Source: Bacillota bacterium
GTDB lineage: Bacteria > Eremiobacterota > SpSt-956 > JAKJGF01
DNA length: 31,988 bases
Assembly (NCBI GenBank): GCA_029555925.1
Contig: JAKPQU010000226.1
Span: forward strand, 1 to 31,988
Reading direction: 5' to 3'
The translations under genes and the position numbers were made by a program. How positions within the stretch are numbered: the stretch's first letter is position 1; each line of letters opens with the position of its first letter. Below the pieces are notes generated by a model that made no database searches, was not told where the DNA came from, and worked only from the letters and a program-made list of their open reading frames with translations. Shown here piece after piece: positions 24,903-31,988 of this stretch.

Positions 24903-27568
24903 AAGATATAGAGCTTTTTTTAGACACTTTCAGCAGTCCTGCTTTGAAGCTTATGGCAAAGGGGTGTATGCTGGGAACTCCTTATATGAAAACTAAAGAT
25001 CAGATAATTAAATCTCTCAGCAAGGTAATATTTTCAGAAGAGAGACTCAAGTATGTACTGGCCAATCTGACAAAATCGGAAAAATTTATAATGGAATATG
25101 TTAAAAGAAAAAATACCGTATCTGTTGAGGCACTGAAAGAGATATTATCAACCCTTTCATTCGGAGAATCTATAAGTACCTGTCTTGACAGATTATTTAA
25201 ATACGGTCTGTGCTTCCCGAAAAACAGTTCCTGTGGGTATAGTACAAAGATAGATTTCTGGCGAACCGGCGGAAATGATAACTTTATCGGAGATGTCTGG
25301 TCTCCTGATGAAGTAATTAAACTGGTAGAATTATCACCTCAGAGCCATCTCCCCTCTTATGAACTGGCAGGTAAAAAGAAAGAAAGATCTGTTTCTGATA
25401 TTCAGCATGATTTATTTGGAATGATAAAATATATTGAAAATAAAAAGATAAAAACCCTGAAATCAGGAGAGATGAGTAAGAAAGATTTTGTCGAGGTAGG
25501 CAAAGTACTCAAAATTCAGGAAAAACTTGATTCTATTAATAAAATAGAAGACGGAGGGTGGGTATATTTATTAAAAACTCTTCTGGATTATCTTCACCTT
25601 ATTGAAATAAAAGGGAATTATCTTGTTTCTGCCTCCGGAGCAGGTAAATTCCTGTCTATGTCTCCTTTTGAACAGGTTAAACTGCTCTATGAAACATGGC
25701 TTGAACAGAGCAGATATAATGAATTTAAAAGAATAAAAGAACTTTCTCTGGATGAAGATAAACACAGCAGAAGGTTTATACCGGATATATACAGGGTTAA
25801 ATCGGCTCTGAGAACTGTTATGAACTTTTTAGCAAATACTACCGAACCCGGTAAATGGTACCATATATCTGATTTTATAAATGGCATTAAATGTTATGAT
25901 ATTGATTTTTTAATAACCCGTTGTTACAATCCATCCTATTATTCCAGATATGATGAAAAAGGCCCTGAATATGAAGGTATTTACCCTTCCGGTGGACACC
26001 CCTGGAAAGATAAACTTTATATGAGAGAAGACTGGGATAAAGTAGAAGGCAGATTTTTAAGAAAAATCCTTGAAGAACCTCTTTACTGGCTCGGTATGGT
26101 CACACTCTGTTATGTTGAAGGTGAGCTTACGGGATTCAAATGGACACCATATGGTGCCTTTGCTCTCAGTTTATCCGGAAAAATTAAAGACATGCCATTG
26201 GAAGAGAAAGTCATTCTTGTACAGCCTAATTTCGATTTGCTTCTGGAAACAGGCCAGGGAACTGTTCCTGTTCAATATCATCTGGAGAGATTCTGTGATT
26301 CCCTCGGCGGTGACAGGGTGAAAACCTATCATATTTCTAAACAATCCTTTTACCGTGGGCTTCAGAGCGGCCTTACAGGAAATGAGATTATTAAATTTCT
26401 TCAGGAACAGAGCAGAACAGAACTGTCACAGAATATTATTTTTACTCTTAAAGACTGGACTTCTTTCTATGAAAAGATTGTTATTACGAGAGATGCAATG
26501 ATAATTGAAACGGATACTGAGGCAGAAATGAATGATTTACTCTCGGAAGCACCGGAATTATTCTGCCCTTTATCACCTGTACTGGCAGCAGGCTTAAATA
26601 GAGATGAAGTTTTGACGTTTCTGAGAAAAAGAAAAGAAAAAATTTTATATTTTGACTACAGAGAAGAGGCAGGATTAATCTTTAATGTTACAGATGATAT
26701 GAAGATTGAAGTTTCTAAACTTATGTGTGACTGGTTTACCGAAACAGAAGTGGGACATTTTGCATATAAATCAGGTGAAACTTCTGATAGAATTATTTTT
26801 CAGATGACAGAGCGTACCCTGAGGGAAGCAAAAAAGAATGGTCTTACAGGTAAAGAAATACTGGAATATCTTCAGAACCACTGTGACAGGAGATTGCCTC
26901 CCGATGTTGTTTTAACGGTTAAAGGTTTTACAGACTCAGTGCCTTCGTTAGAAATTGCCGATATTACCGTAATGGCCACAGAGGATAAAGAAACAATGGA
27001 TGATATTTTATCTGTAGGAGCTTTGAGAAAATATATACTGGTAAGATTTTCCGATACAGTGGCACTTATAGATAAAAGATACAGTAAGGGATTATGTAAG
27101 GAATTTCAGAAAAGAAATATATCTTTAAACGGTAAATGTTTGAATAAGCATAAAGAGTGGCATCTGCCTGATATACACTTTAACCCTGTTCGGCACGGTA
27201 AAACAAGATTTTCCATTCTGGAACCTTCTCAGCCGAAAGTTAAGAAAGACGTGAAAAAACCTGTATATGTACAGAGTATGTCTGAAAGTGATATAGAAGA
27301 AATGTTTGAGAATTTATTACCTCGTAATCCAAGGGCTACAAGGGAGCTTCTGGAAAGAGCTGTTAAATGGAAACGTACGGTCAGGATTGACTATAAGAGC
27401 AGTTCAGACGGATATATTATAAGAAAGGTAAATCCCTTTGAAATTTATTATAGAGGTACTACCCCGTATCTTCACGGTTACTGTCATATGAGAAAAGAAA
27501 AAAGGACTTTTCGTATAGCCAGAATAAGAAGGATTGAAATGCTTGAAGAAACTTTTGAAAATAGTTAA
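24899..27568 (+). CDS. XPB-associated protein with XPB-N-like (Helicase_C_3) repeats and C-terminal WYL-like domain
   Basis: The 889-residue product begins with winged-helix-like sequence (LANLTKSEKFIMEYVKRKNT). Around 440-525 it has a Helicase_C_3/XPB-Ssl2 N-terminal-type domain (VILVQPNFDLLLETGQG, FYRGLQSGLTGNEIIKFL, QNIIFTLKDW); around 639-690 the same motif recurs (LREAKKNGLTGKEILEYL, PPDVVLTVKGF), so the domain is duplicated in part. Residues 824-886 look like a WYL domain (RIDYKSSSDG, VNPFEIYYRGTTPYLHGYC, RTFRIARIRRIEML), a ligand- or DNA-sensing fold. In mycobacteria a protein of this kind (Rv0862c) is encoded next to XPB, so it is probably a conserved partner that loads or controls the helicase. 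ATGA overlap with the small gene supports joint expression. No ATPase motif is visible. Confidence 0.8.
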   Translation: MKDIELFLDTFSSPALKLMAKGCMLGTPYMKTKDQIIKSLSKVIFSEERLKYVLANLTKSEKFIMEYVKRKNTVSVEALKEILSTLSFGESISTCLDRLFKYGLCFPKNSSCGYSTKIDFWRTGGNDNFIGDVWSPDEVIKLVELSPQSHLPSYELAGKKKERSVSDIQHDLFGMIKYIENKKIKTLKSGEMSKKDFVEVGKVLKIQEKLDSINKIEDGGWVYLLKTLLDYLHLIEIKGNYLVSASGAGKFLSMSPFEQVKLLYETWLEQSRYNEFKRIKELSLDEDKHSRRFIPDIYRVKSALRTVMNFLANTTEPGKWYHISDFINGIKCYDIDFLITRCYNPSYYSRYDEKGPEYEGIYPSGGHPWKDKLYMREDWDKVEGRFLRKILEEPLYWLGMVTLCYVEGELTGFKWTPYGAFALSLSGKIKDMPLEEKVILVQPNFDLLLETGQGTVPVQYHLERFCDSLGGDRVKTYHISKQSFYRGLQSGLTGNEIIKFLQEQSRTELSQNIIFTLKDWTSFYEKIVITRDAMIIETDTEAEMNDLLSEAPELFCPLSPVLAAGLNRDEVLTFLRKRKEKILYFDYREEAGLIFNVTDDMKIEVSKLMCDWFTETEVGHFAYKSGETSDRIIFQMTERTLREAKKNGLTGKEILEYLQNHCDRRLPPDVVLTVKGFTDSVPSLEIADITVMATEDKETMDDILSVGALRKYILVRFSDTVALIDKRYSKGLCKEFQKRNISLNGKCLNKHKEWHLPDIHFNPVRHGKTRFSILEPSQPKVKKDVKKPVYVQSMSESDIEEMFENLLPRNPRATRELLERAVKWKRTVRIDYKSSSDGYIIRKVNPFEIYYRGTTPYLHGYCHMRKEKRTFRIARIRRIEMLEETFENS

Positions 27569-27585
27569 TCCTTCAGAATGGTAGA

Positions 27586-27606
27586 CACATGGGCTTTGCC
27601 CCTGCA
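27586..27606. repeat. GCAGGGGC-type short repeat, copy 1
   Basis: ACATGGGCTTTGCCCCTGC lies between the two convergent genes. Its GCAGGGGC...CCCATGT complement resembles the GCCCCTGC end at 29951-29961 in heptamer tract 4. Such GGGGC-rich motifs occur as dispersed repeats in many bacteria. Confidence 0.4.
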
Positions 27607-27615
27607 TTCAAATAT

Positions 27616-28887
27616 TTATTCATTTTTCCCGTGACCCATTCCCAGAATGGATTTCAGGTTTTCTATTAAGTCCAGTAAAGGAAAATTACTGCCCAGAGAA
27701 ATACTCTTTAATTCAGCAGGTTTTGGAAGTTTCTCCGCAATTTCAGGCAAATGGTTTAACATATGTTTTTGAAGAGCATGTTCTGAAATCTCATTTTCCG
27801 CCTTTTGCCTTTCCGCAAACAGTTCAACTTCTCTTACGGCCTGTCTGTGCTCTGCATCCAGGTTCATTTGCTTTATGGCAAGCTCTTTTTCCAGCCTGAG
27901 TTTTTCAAGTTCTGCACCATGTTCAATTTTGGCTTTTTCATGTTCCATGGTTTTCTCTATTGTTTCGGCTTCTAATGATGCTCTTCTTATTATTTCAGCC
28001 TGCTGCCTGTTAAATCTGGCTGCTTCTGTCTGTGCTTCAAGAGCTGCAATCTCTTCTGCTGTTTCAATCCGAAGTTTTGCATCAGTTTTTTTCGCTTCAG
28101 ACTCTCTTGCCCTTATAATTGCTTCATTTTCCAGTTCTGCCAGACGGGCTTCTTTTTTCCTTTCAGACCGGAAGGGACGTTGGAGCATTTCCCAGAGAGT
28201 TGAAGAACATACTACTGCTTCTTTAATCTGAACCGTTACGATGCTGAGCCCTAGACCCTTATCCTGACCTTCTCCTTCCGCTACATGGCGAAGGCGTGAT
28301 GTTAATTCTTCAATAATAGGCTGTTTGTCTGTGAGTACTTCATCAATGCTCATTGTGGCCACTTTGTCTTTAATGGCCGCTTCAGCCTGTTCCCTGAGCT
28401 GTACATTTATGACGCGCATCGGGTCATAGGCATCTGAGAAATCCAGTTTTCTGTAAGCTGTTTTTATATCGTTTATAATCCACTGAACATAACCCTGCAC
28501 GACAAGTCCCTGTTTCTCTCTGCAGATACAGTTTGCATGTATGAGAATGGTCTGCATGGTTGCAGGCACAATGAGGAAGGCATCGTTTACGGGATCGAAA
28601 CGAAAGGAAATGCCGAGACCTATATGAAGAGGTTCTTTATAGCCCCGTCTTGTATGTACTACATAGACATTGGGCGGAACAATAACATTTTGAAAAGGCC
28701 ACCATCCTGTTATACGGACGTTATTGGCATATGGCGGACCTTCTCTGCCATCACCTGCGGCGGATCTGGTGCGTGAAACAGCGGATTGAGGAACATGGTG
28801 GGCTTTTAAATCGTTTTCTACCTTGGCCTTCTGGGCCAGAACCTGTTCAAGATATACATTTGATTGATATTGCTGTGGCTCTTCCAT
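27616..28887 (-). CDS. SPFH/band 7 (flotillin-like) domain protein
   Basis: ATG 28887 follows GGGAGGT by eight bases. The 423-residue product has a band 7 core (residues about 75-235: VPPNVYVVHTRRGYKEPLHIG, QGLVVQGYVQWIIND, LREQAEAAIKDKVATMSIDEVLTDK, GLGLSIVTVQIKEAVV) and a long Ala/Glu-rich coiled coil (about 245-380: LAELENEAIIRARESEAKK), followed by a hydrophobic C-terminal segment (LGSNFPLLDLIENLKSILG). SPFH proteins form ring-like oligomeric scaffolds, usually at membranes. There is no N-terminal transmembrane segment here, so it is probably peripheral or cytoplasmic. It converges on the XPB-associated gene and follows panB after a terminator, so it is likely its own unit. Partner and function unknown. 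Confidence 0.85.
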   Translation of the reverse strand: MEEPQQYQSNVYLEQVLAQKAKVENDLKAHHVPQSAVSRTRSAAGDGREGPPYANNVRITGWWPFQNVIVPPNVYVVHTRRGYKEPLHIGLGISFRFDPVNDAFLIVPATMQTILIHANCICREKQGLVVQGYVQWIINDIKTAYRKLDFSDAYDPMRVINVQLREQAEAAIKDKVATMSIDEVLTDKQPIIEELTSRLRHVAEGEGQDKGLGLSIVTVQIKEAVVCSSTLWEMLQRPFRSERKKEARLAELENEAIIRARESEAKKTDAKLRIETAEEIAALEAQTEAARFNRQQAEIIRRASLEAETIEKTMEHEKAKIEHGAELEKLRLEKELAIKQMNLDAEHRQAVREVELFAERQKAENEISEHALQKHMLNHLPEIAEKLPKPAELKSISLGSNFPLLDLIENLKSILGMGHGKNE

Positions 28888-28918
28888 TTTCTATAACCTC
28901 CCTTGTTAAAGGAATTTT

Positions 28919-28963
28919 AGATAAAAAGGCAATATACATAAGAACTATATTGCCTTTTTATCT
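28919..28963 (-). terminator. Strong intrinsic terminator downstream of panB
   Basis: AGATAAAAAGGCAATATA (28919-28936) and TATATTGCCTTTTTATCT (28946-28963) form a perfect 18-base stem with a nine-base loop. On the minus strand the stem ends in a CTTTTT run. It lies nine bases after the panB stop and 32 bases before the SPFH start, so it should end the panB transcript. Confidence 0.85.
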
Positions 28964-28971
28964 GAAATATC

Positions 28972-29826
28972 TTACCCTAACAGTTTAAGTAATTCCTCAT
29001 ATTCTTCATCTTTCATGCCGAAATAATTTTCCGGCTGAGGGAAGCTTTTCCCTGTTACTTCTTTTACATAGCCTTTAAGTCCTTCCAGTATGACTCCTCC
29101 GGCATCTCCGAAGACCTTTGCCATTTTCGGTTTGAATTTCGGATAGAGACAGAACATGTCATGATATATGAGAAGCTGGCCGTGAGCATCGGCACCCGAT
29201 CCCAGGCTTATGATGATACAGTCTTTTACCTTTTCAGTAATCAATTTACATACTCTGTCAGGAACCATTTCCAGTAATATGGCAAAAACCCCTGCTTCAT
29301 CAAGTGCCAGTGCACTTTCTACAATTTTCTTCGCCTGAAGTGCCCCTTTGCCCTGAACTCTAAAGCCTCCGAGAGCGCCTGCACTCTGAGGGGTAAGTCC
29401 CAGATGGCCCATGACAGGAATTCCGGCAGCTATAATACCTTTTACCCTATCTAAAATTTCTATGCCCCCTTCCAGTTTTATGGCATCACATGCAGCTTCT
29501 GCCATAAACCGTCCTGCATTTCTTATGGCATCTTCCACACATGGCTGGTAGGTCATATAGGGCATATCTCCTATAAGCCATGCATTGGGAGATCCTCTTC
29601 TTACTGCCTGTGCATGACGGAGCATATCATTCATTGTTACAGGCAGGGTGCTGTCATAACCTAACATGGTCATGCCCAGGCTGTCTCCTACGAGTATTAT
29701 ATCAATACCTGCTTCTTCCTGAAAATATGCCGTAGGGTAATCGTAACAGGTAAGCATTGTAATCGGTATTCCCTTTTTCTTTTTCTTAAAGAGATCGGGA
29801 AGGGTTATTTTTTTACGATCTGACAT
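28972..29826 (-). CDS. panB: 3-methyl-2-oxobutanoate hydroxymethyltransferase
   Basis: The 284-residue product is a complete PanB, which moves a hydroxymethyl group from 5,10-methylenetetrahydrofolate to alpha-ketoisovalerate, giving ketopantoate, the first step of pantothenate and coenzyme A synthesis. Visible family blocks: ITMLTCYDYPTA, IILVGDSLGMTMLGYDSTLPVT (metal-binding Asp), RGSPNAWLIGDMPYMTYQ, CDAIKLEGG (Glu), IPVMGHLGLTPQSAGALGGFRVQG and a C-terminal DAHGQLLIYHDM. Usual length is 260-285. AAAGGAG lies about 12 bases before the ATG. Other pan genes are not in the window. The upstream region is filled by heptamer tract 4. Confidence 0.95.
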   Translation of the reverse strand: MSDRKKITLPDLFKKKKKGIPITMLTCYDYPTAYFQEEAGIDIILVGDSLGMTMLGYDSTLPVTMNDMLRHAQAVRRGSPNAWLIGDMPYMTYQPCVEDAIRNAGRFMAEAACDAIKLEGGIEILDRVKGIIAAGIPVMGHLGLTPQSAGALGGFRVQGKGALQAKKIVESALALDEAGVFAILLEMVPDRVCKLITEKVKDCIIISLGSGADAHGQLLIYHDMFCLYPKFKPKMAKVFGDAGGVILEGLKGYVKEVTGKSFPQPENYFGMKDEEYEELLKLLG

Positions 29827-29853
29827 TTTGTATTGTGACTCCTTTCTTTAAAT

Positions 29854-29996
29854 CGTGACGCGTAACGCGTGACGCGTCACGGATGGTTCGTGATGCGTGA
29901 TGCGTAATGCGTAATGCGTATTTTCACCCGGTACCGGGTGAACACAGTGGTTCGCCCCTGCTTTTCACGATTCACGACTCACTCTTCACGACTTAC
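29854..29996. repeat. Heptamer repeat tract 4 with central palindrome
   Basis: Plus strand: CGTGACG, CGTAACG, CGTGACG, CGTCACG, GATGGTT, then CGTGATG twice, CGTAATG twice, a perfect 20-base palindrome (29923-29942, TTCACCCGGT plus its reverse complement), GTTCGCCCCTGC, then a second heptamer series CACGATT, CACGACT, CACTCTT, CACGACT that runs into the stop codon (29993-29995) of the minus-strand gene next to it. This fills the whole gap between that gene and panB. Confidence 0.85.
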
Positions 29997-31255
29997 TTAT
30001 GTAAATTCTTCGCCGCTATAAAGGAAAGCCCTTTTTCTGTGAGAGCTTTTGCAGTTAAATTTACAGATCTATGTTTATCCATATAATTCTTTAAAAGATC
30101 CTTCATGTGGCCTGTAGCTTCCACTTCTTCTTTTGTTCTGAAATAATCGAGTATATCGGAAGAATGTTCCCTTATCTTTTCATCTTCCTCTTCGCCGCCT
30201 TCATGTTTTGCAGAAATATTCGGAACTTTCTCTGCAAGTTCCAGGAGTTCTTCTCTTCTGTTATAGGGCTGTTTTACTATACTTCTCCATGTTTCCGTAA
30301 TGTGATGTTCAAAACGTACATTATCTTCCAGTCCCAGAGATTTCCTTATTTCCGAAGTCACCTCTATGGTTTTATTGTCAACGGAATTACTCCAGTTAAA
30401 GCCTATGAGTGATGTTTTCCCGTCATCTCCGGCAAATAATTTTGCTCCTATAAGAGTCCAGAGTGCTGCATAGGGATTATCATTGCCCATAAATACAGAG
30501 ATTTTAAATTCGTTGTGAACGCCCAGTTTATGGAGGAGATATGCCAGCATAACAGTGCCGGGATTGATATTCAAAACCTGTTTTATACCATAATTTGTGT
30601 AATAATAAAGGAATTCATCGAGCCACTGAAGAGCATGTTCATTTGGCTGCCCCACACCTCCGAAATAACCTGTAATTGTTTCTGGTCCGCAGAGATGAAT
30701 GTTTGAACCGTCAGTACCTTTTGTATCAAGGGTTTCTACATAGCTTGCACCTATGATCTCCATAGAGGCCGCCACTGCAAGTATATCCCCGTTATCCCCT
30801 TCCTGCTCCTTCATCTTTCTGACCCTTATGAATCTTCCCGGCATAATTTCTTTATTTTTTATAGATTGTTTTGCCTCTTCTATCAGAAACGGAAAATACT
30901 GGAGTGCACTTATCTCAAGAGTAACAGGATTTTTTTCATTGAATTTTATAGATTTATTGCCCAGAATATTTTTTCTGTAATCTGCCACCGGGATAAAAGC
31001 TCCGCTGTCTCTTTGCTCTATAAGCCATTCTACATCTTTGAGATAGGGAGATTTTATTTCCTTTAATCTATTCAGAAGGTTCGGAAGTTTTCTTGCTTCC
31101 TCTGCTTTCCTGTTTATTTCTTCCGGTCCTCCGTATTTTTCCACTACCTTTAAGAGATCGTTTATGACACTGTTACTCGGATTCAGTAAAAAATCGTTAA
31201 TCTCTTTCAATCTCTCTTCGGAGATTTTCAGCTTTTCTCTGAGTTTATCAGACAT
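29993..31255 (-). CDS. Conserved-looking 420-residue protein, family not recognised
   Basis: ATG 31255 follows AAGGAGG by about eight bases. The N-terminal 100 residues are helical and charged (KLREKLKISEERLKEINDFL). The rest looks like a soluble alpha/beta enzyme, perhaps a TIM barrel: FLIEEAKQSIKNKEIMPGRF, GASYVETLDTKGTDGSNIHL, CGPETITGYFGGVGQPNEHA, VLNINPGTVMLAYLLHKLGV, ISVFMGNDNPYAALWTLIGA, SLIGFNWSNSVDNKTI and FEHHITETWRSIVKQPYNRR, with His and Glu residues that could bind a metal. No signal peptide or membrane segment. I cannot name it. It follows the FxLYD-like gene by 34 bases, so they are likely one unit, and precedes panB across heptamer tract 4. Confidence 0.75.
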   Translation of the reverse strand: MSDKLREKLKISEERLKEINDFLLNPSNSVINDLLKVVEKYGGPEEINRKAEEARKLPNLLNRLKEIKSPYLKDVEWLIEQRDSGAFIPVADYRKNILGNKSIKFNEKNPVTLEISALQYFPFLIEEAKQSIKNKEIMPGRFIRVRKMKEQEGDNGDILAVAASMEIIGASYVETLDTKGTDGSNIHLCGPETITGYFGGVGQPNEHALQWLDEFLYYYTNYGIKQVLNINPGTVMLAYLLHKLGVHNEFKISVFMGNDNPYAALWTLIGAKLFAGDDGKTSLIGFNWSNSVDNKTIEVTSEIRKSLGLEDNVRFEHHITETWRSIVKQPYNRREELLELAEKVPNISAKHEGGEEEDEKIREHSSDILDYFRTKEEVEATGHMKDLLKNYMDKHRSVNLTAKALTEKGLSFIAAKNLHK

Positions 31256-31289
31256 AATAATGGGCCTCCTTGTTGATTTTTTTAATTTT

Positions 31290-31685
31290 TTATCTGGTAC
31301 CTGTGGGGTAAACCTTTATTTTAGATGGTATTTCTGAAACTCCCTTCAGGTTTATATAAATAGAAAAAGCCTCCATGGAATAAAAATGCTTCTGGCTGAA
31401 GTAATTTTTTCCTACACCCAGGGCGCGTCCCTTATCATCATGGACACTTACAACTACATAAATACCGTTCATCCATTCAGTTGTAGAATGTAATTCACCG
31501 TTTACGTACAATTCCCCTGCATCATTAATCCTTGCAAAAAGTCCTTCAAACCTGACAGAAAGTCTCTGTTCCAGGTCTTCATGTCTTTCTATAATGTGAG
31601 TAATATCCTGTATAGTTTTTTTCCCATGAGAAGAAGACTGGATTTCTATGTCAGAAAGCAAGGAATTAAATATTTTTTTTAACAT
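31290..31685 (-). CDS. Small protein with FxLYD-like beta-sandwich
   Basis: ATG 31685 has GGAG 11 bases upstream. The 131-residue product has a short helical N-terminus (MLKKIFNSLLSDIEI, IIERHEDLEQRL) and then a beta-rich domain: RFEGLFARINDAGELYVNGE, GIYVVVSVHDDKGRALGVG, and FYSMEAFSIYINLKG followed by PSKIKVYPTGTR. The D-x-x-G-R/x-x-L/V-G-x-G ... F-x-I-Y/x-V/I ... P-x-K-I-K-V-Y-P order is that of FxLYD-type domains, which are usually extracellular; no signal peptide is seen here. Probably first gene of a unit with the 420-residue protein. Confidence 0.65.
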   Translation of the reverse strand: MLKKIFNSLLSDIEIQSSSHGKKTIQDITHIIERHEDLEQRLSVRFEGLFARINDAGELYVNGELHSTTEWMNGIYVVVSVHDDKGRALGVGKNYFSQKHFYSMEAFSIYINLKGVSEIPSKIKVYPTGTR

Positions 31686-31988
31686 CTATGTTAATGCTCC
31701 TTCATCAATTATTATATAGTTATTTTTGACAGAAATGTAAAAAGACCTGCTTTATCCGGGATTGTGTTGAAAATAACAGAAGATTAAAACCCGAAACCTG
31801 GCACCAGATACCCAATTTAAACTGCTCCCGGATTTACCGCCGTCAGTACTTATACTATTTAGCTTTAGACATAGTAGTCTGCCTGCCTGGTGTTCCGGAG
31901 AAAAAAATATCACGGCAGCACAGGTATATTTTATTGAATTATAATGTAAAGTAGCATGATATAAGCTGTAACTGTTATAAACGTTCCA
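31686..31988. other. 303-base region at the right edge with four heptamer-like units
   Basis: No gene seen on either strand. At 31789-31816 lie four seven-base units of another type, ACCCGAA, ACCTGGC, ACCAGAT, ACCCAAT. The rest is AT-rich and should contain the promoter of the gene at 31685. Confidence 0.4.

Noticed and set aside
27875..28231. 118-codon plus-strand frame rich in Ser and Ala
   Set aside because: Antisense of the Ala/Glu-rich coiled coil of the SPFH gene; no independent support.

Overview
The window is chromosomal DNA of a low-GC bacterium. Most genes have strong Shine-Dalgarno sites (AGGGAGGT, AAGGAGG), GTG and TTG starts are used as well as ATG, and genes end with all three stop codons, so I see no sign of an alternative code. 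The phylum cannot be fixed from sequence alone. A bacterial-type XPB helicase, many intergenic heptamer repeats and many decayed mobile elements point to an uncultured or little-studied lineage.

Layout. (1) 1-930: the tail and right end of an IS5-like insertion sequence, then a frameshifted mini tyrosine recombinase. (2) 932-4595, minus strand: a secreted lipoprotein with a caspase-like His/Cys dyad, followed 13 bases later by a secreted NHL six-bladed propeller. (3) 4887-6795, minus strand: a graveyard made of an Rpn-type nuclease tail, a group II intron remnant (domain V, HNH, C-terminal half of the reverse transcriptase, one in-frame TGA) and an internal fragment resembling DUF6079/PglY. 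(4) 6786-9236, minus strand: a long coiled-coil protein with ten exact-length 42-residue repeats and a PD-(D/E)XK nuclease domain. (5) 9462-10422: a gene scrap and an AbiEii-like toxin/antitoxin pair whose toxin is frameshifted at a poly-A run.

(6) 10647-27568, all plus strand: the centrepiece, a 17 kb helicase-nuclease island. It encodes an AddB-like protein, an AddA-like UvrD helicase-nuclease, a Dna2-like nuclease-helicase, a bacterial XPB helicase, a 65-residue protein, and a large XPB-N-domain/WYL protein that overlaps the small gene by ATGA. Three of the proteins carry four-cysteine iron-sulphur-type nuclease domains. A minus-strand cassette (DUF2442 protein and a MNT/HEPN toxin-antitoxin pair) sits between the AddA-like and Dna2-like genes. 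Grouping AddAB-, Dna2- and XPB-type machines in one direction, surrounded by toxin-antitoxin and nuclease genes, suggests a combined DNA-processing system for repair or anti-phage defence. This is an inference from context.

(7) 27616-31685, minus strand: ordinary chromosomal genes, namely an SPFH/band 7 protein, panB with a clear terminator, an unrecognised conserved 420-residue protein and a small FxLYD-like protein.

A second theme is a family of 7-bp-period repeats (CGTNACG/CGTRATG heptamers). Four tracts occur, and three of them start at or supply the stop codon of the preceding gene. Two of the tracts share a 15-base core and are followed by the same kind of leader before the AddA-like and Dna2-like genes.
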